A stretch of DNA of 5,341 nt from Candidatus Aenigmatarchaeota archaeon (GTDB lineage Archaea > Aenigmatarchaeota > Aenigmatarchaeia > GW2011-AR5): the NCBI GenBank assembly GCA_016198645.1, contig JACQIE010000089.1, forward strand, positions 1 through 5,341, in the 5' to 3' direction. The number at the start of each line of letters is the position of its first letter. Position 1 is the first letter of the stretch. The notes under the pieces are model-generated. The model did no database searches and had not been told where the DNA came from. It saw only the letters and a list, made by a program, of their open reading frames with translations. The position numbers were made by a program, and so were the translations under genes. Of the stretch, positions 3,625 through 5,341 are shown one piece after another.

Positions 3625-5148
3625 ATGACTCTATACGACGCGATACTGTCCAAGATTCCGGCGATTGCGGAGCCGAAAGGATACTTAAATTTCATGTCGC
3701 GCATGAAGTGGACGGGCGCGATACTTCTGCTCTTCCTGATAATGGGGCAGATAACGCTCTGGGGCGTTTCTGAAACCTCGCGCCAGCAGTTCCAGACGTT
3801 TGAAATGATACTCGGCTCTTCCATAGGCTCTATCGTTACGTTAGGCATAGGCCCGATAGTGACGGCGTCTATAATATTGCAGATACTGTCAGGCTCAAAG
3901 GTCATAAACTTCAACACGTCCACGCCCGAAGGGCGTGCGCGCTTTCAGGGAACGCAAAAATTGTTGGCTATAGGGTTCTGCGTTTTTGAGGCGATAATGT
4001 TCATAGCTTTTGGCGCGGTGAAGCCCGTATCGCCGGACACGGCAACGCTCGCTTTTCTTGTGGTCCAGCTTTTCGCGGGTGCTCTGATACTCCTGTTCAT
4101 GGATGAAGTCGTCTCGAAGTGGGGAATAGGCTCGGGCATTTCCCTGTTCATAGCGGCCGGCGTTTCCAAGACGATATTTGTCCGCGCTTTCAATCCGCTC
4201 GGCGGGCAGGGAAGCGATCTTTCTTTCGGGCTGATACCGCAGGCGATACAATACTTCACGTCGCAAGCTACGTATGCCGCTTTCGTGAATCTCCTGCCAA
4301 TAATATCCACGATAGTGGTTTTTCTGCTCGCGGTCTATGTCCAGTCGATGAAAGTGGAGATACCGCTGGCGTTCGGCTCGATACGCGGTTTCAGCAGGAG
4401 GTGGCCGCTGAAGCTCCTTTACACCAGCAATATACCGGTGATACTCATAGCTGCGCTGCTCGCTAACTTGCAACTGATTGGCGTTGCAATGGCATCGCCG
4501 GCTCCGGACGGGTCGCGATGCGGGCTGCTGGGATGTTTTGACACCAACAATCAGGCGATATCCGGCGTAATGCGTTATCTTCAAGCCCCGTCGGACGTTT
4601 CAGTGCATGTGTTCTTCACCACATTCCTGCTCGTCATGCTTGCTACGGGCATCGTTGCATATTACGTTAAATATGCTAATATAAAACGCCTGATACTCGG
4701 CTCTGTTCTTACCGGAACGGCTCTTAGCAGTTTGGCAACTCTTTACCTGTCAGGCGGGCTGCCAAACCTTGACGTGGCAGCGCAGGTGGTTGCTTATTTC
4801 CTTGTCATAACGCTGGGTTCTATATTGTTTTCGGTTATGTGGGTCAGCACTGCCGGCATGGACGCCTCATCCGTAGCGAAGCAGATAGAAAGCATGGGCA
4901 TGCAGGTGCCGGGATTCCGACGCGACCCGCGCATCATAGAGCAGGTTCTTGACCGTTACATCCCCTCGCTGGCGATAATATCCGGCATATTCATCGGCGT
5001 GCTCGCGTCTTTCGCCGACTTTACCGGCTCTTTGGGCACGGGAACAGGAATACTCCTCACGGTCACGATAATCTACAACTTCTATGAGCAGATATCGCAG
5101 CGCTACGTCGAGGACAAGAACCCGATGGTGAGGAAGTTCTTTGCTTAA
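3625..5148 (+). CDS. secY: protein translocase subunit SecY (Sec61 alpha)
   Basis: SecY forms the membrane channel that moves unfolded proteins across, or into, the cytoplasmic membrane, with SecE and Sec61beta and with the ribosome docking on its cytosolic loops. The 507-aa protein has a cytosolic amphipathic N-terminus, TM1 at about 29-48, a plug region at about 55-72 and TM2b with LGIGPIVTASIILQIL at 73-88. PEGRARFQGTQKLL (101-114) leads into TM3. MDEVVSKWGIGSGISLFIAAGVS (159-181) spans TM4-TM5. VQSMKVEIPLAFG.IRG (239-255) is the cytosolic 6-7 loop, TSNIPVIL is at 267-274, and GMQVPGFRRDP (425-435) with RYIP (444-447) is the 8-9 loop. Between TM7 and TM8 there are two additional hydrophobic stretches (about 326-348 and 355-377), separated by a short Lys/Arg-rich turn. 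A CX4C pair (C299, C304) lies in the outer loop. M. jannaschii SecY lacks this insert. Confidence 0.97.
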   Translation: MTLYDAILSKIPAIAEPKGYLNFMSRMKWTGAILLLFLIMGQITLWGVSETSRQQFQTFEMILGSSIGSIVTLGIGPIVTASIILQILSGSKVINFNTSTPEGRARFQGTQKLLAIGFCVFEAIMFIAFGAVKPVSPDTATLAFLVVQLFAGALILLFMDEVVSKWGIGSGISLFIAAGVSKTIFVRAFNPLGGQGSDLSFGLIPQAIQYFTSQATYAAFVNLLPIISTIVVFLLAVYVQSMKVEIPLAFGSIRGFSRRWPLKLLYTSNIPVILIAALLANLQLIGVAMASPAPDGSRCGLLGCFDTNNQAISGVMRYLQAPSDVSVHVFFTTFLLVMLATGIVAYYVKYANIKRLILGSVLTGTALSSLATLYLSGGLPNLDVAAQVVAYFLVITLGSILFSVMWVSTAGMDASSVAKQIESMGMQVPGFRRDPRIIEQVLDRYIPSLAIISGIFIGVLASFADFTGSLGTGTGILLTVTIIYNFYEQISQRYVEDKNPMVRKFFA

Positions 5149-5150
5149 GC

Positions 5151-5205
5151 CCTTTTTCGAAGTTGCTGGACGCACGAAGTGCGTCATACAGCTTCAAAGA
5201 AAAGG
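5151..5205. repeat. long imperfect hairpin just after secY
   Basis: Starting 2 nt after the secY stop, arms CCTTTT/AAAAGG (5151-5156 with 5200-5205), GAA/TTC (5159-5161 with 5193-5195), GCTG/CAGC (5165-5168 with 5189-5192) and GACGCAC/GTGCGTC (5169-5175 with 5179-5185) can pair. They form about 20 bp with small bulges and a GAA loop. The apical 7 bp are identical to the 2770-2787 hairpin. It may protect or define the secY mRNA 3' end, or be a copy of a dispersed repeat. Confidence 0.55.
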
Positions 5206-5210
5206 CCCTT

Positions 5211-5222
5211 GGGTTTAAACCC
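5211..5222. repeat. perfect palindrome GGGTTTAAACCC
   Basis: This 12-nt self-complementary sequence lies between the two post-secY stem structures. Its right half (AACCC) also forms part of the left arm of the 5218-5275 element, so the two pairings compete. It could be a dimeric-protein site or a junction between elements; no specific factor is identifiable. Confidence 0.5.
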
Positions 5223-5275
5223 CGCACAATAAATCTCCCCGCTTTAGCGGGGAGATAGGCACTAAAGGCGGGGTT
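5218..5275. repeat. nested double-stem element, possible mobile-element end or bidirectional terminator
   Basis: The inner stem ATCTCCCCGC/GCGGGGAGAT (5233-5242 with 5247-5256) is a perfect 10 bp around the loop TTTA. The outer stem AACCCCGC/GCGGGGTT (5218-5225 with 5268-5275) is a perfect 8 bp. CCCCGC occurs twice and GCGGGG twice, so the arms can re-pair. For example, CCCCGCTTTAG (5237-5247) can pair with CTAAAGGCGGGG (5262-5273) with one bulge. Stems of the form CCCCGC-TTTA-GCGGGG resemble the subterminal hairpins of IS200/IS605 elements, but no tnpA or tnpB is present here. The T-containing sequence after it (TTCACTTTCTCT) could also serve termination. Confidence 0.55.
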
Positions 5276-5341
5276 CACTTTCTCTGCCAGAATGTTTTAT
5301 TTCGTAGTAAAGACAAAAAATGATAGGGAGCGAACTCGCCC
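5276..5341. other. window end: no assignable gene; two edge-truncated frames
   Basis: On the minus strand a frame enters from beyond the window and reads FAPYHFLSLLRNKTFWQRK before TGA at 5277-5275, so its stop touches the outer stem of the preceding element. On the plus strand a frame opens at ATG 5292 (MFYFVVKTKNDRERTR) and stays open to the edge without a ribosome binding site. At most one is likely to be real. Neither peptide is recognised. The expected archaeal neighbour of secY, adenylate kinase, is not seen. Confidence 0.3.

Noticed and set aside
3895..4584. 229-codon open frame antisense to secY
   Set aside because: It lies fully within a well-supported SecY, its product is a Tyr/Arg/Glu-rich non-domain sequence, and it has no ribosome binding site. 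It is a shadow of secY codon bias.
5260..5290. tRNA T-arm-like GGGGTTCAC
   Set aside because: No GGTTCRA consensus, acceptor stem, D-arm or anticodon arm around it; the bases are explained by the nested stems.

Overview
The window is a stretch of the archaeal 'spc' ribosomal-protein operon, read entirely on the + strand. The order uL6 (C-terminal end only) - eL32 - [small zinc-ribbon protein] - eL19 - uL18 - uS5 - uL30 - uL15 - [78-aa unknown protein] - SecY is the classic archaeal order. eL32 and eL19 occur only in archaea and eukaryotes, SecY is of the archaeal/Sec61 type, and uL30 has the C-terminal GYRG block of archaeal/eukaryotic versions, so the source is an archaeon. A strong preference for ATA at isoleucine, short or overlapping gene junctions, a Gly/Lys-rich insertion in uS5 and a shortened uL30 recall small-genome DPANN lineages such as Micrarchaeota. 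That placement is an inference and would need a tree.

Layout: positions 1-2323 are packed. Genes overlap (uL6/eL32 by ATGA, eL19/uL18 by 20 nt, uL18/uS5 by ATGA) or lie within a few bases. The one unexpected gene here is a 51-aa CX2C-X13-CX2C zinc ribbon between eL32 and eL19. uL30 follows uS5 after one base. The packing then loosens. The uL30-uL15 spacer (2682-2822) holds a decayed tandem duplication of about 46 nt, two possible very short ORFs joined to their neighbours by TAATG junctions, and a perfect 7-bp hairpin. The uL15-SecY interval (3219-3624) holds a T-rich possible terminator, nested inverted repeats, AT-rich promoter-like boxes and an unrecognised 78-aa gene. SecY (507 aa) appears to have two extra membrane segments between the canonical TM7 and TM8. 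After secY, 5149-5341 is mostly structured non-coding DNA: a long imperfect hairpin built on the same 7-bp stem seen upstream of uL15, a GGGTTTAAACCC palindrome, and a nested two-stem element whose arms could pair in alternative ways.

Functionally, the genes supply large- and small-subunit ribosomal proteins and the channel through which nascent membrane and secreted proteins leave the ribosome. The two unknown small proteins are candidates for lineage-specific ribosome- or translocon-associated factors, on position alone. No complete mobile element, CRISPR array, tRNA or rRNA is visible. The repeated hairpins and the IS200/IS605-like look of the 3' structure are the main non-ribosomal signals.
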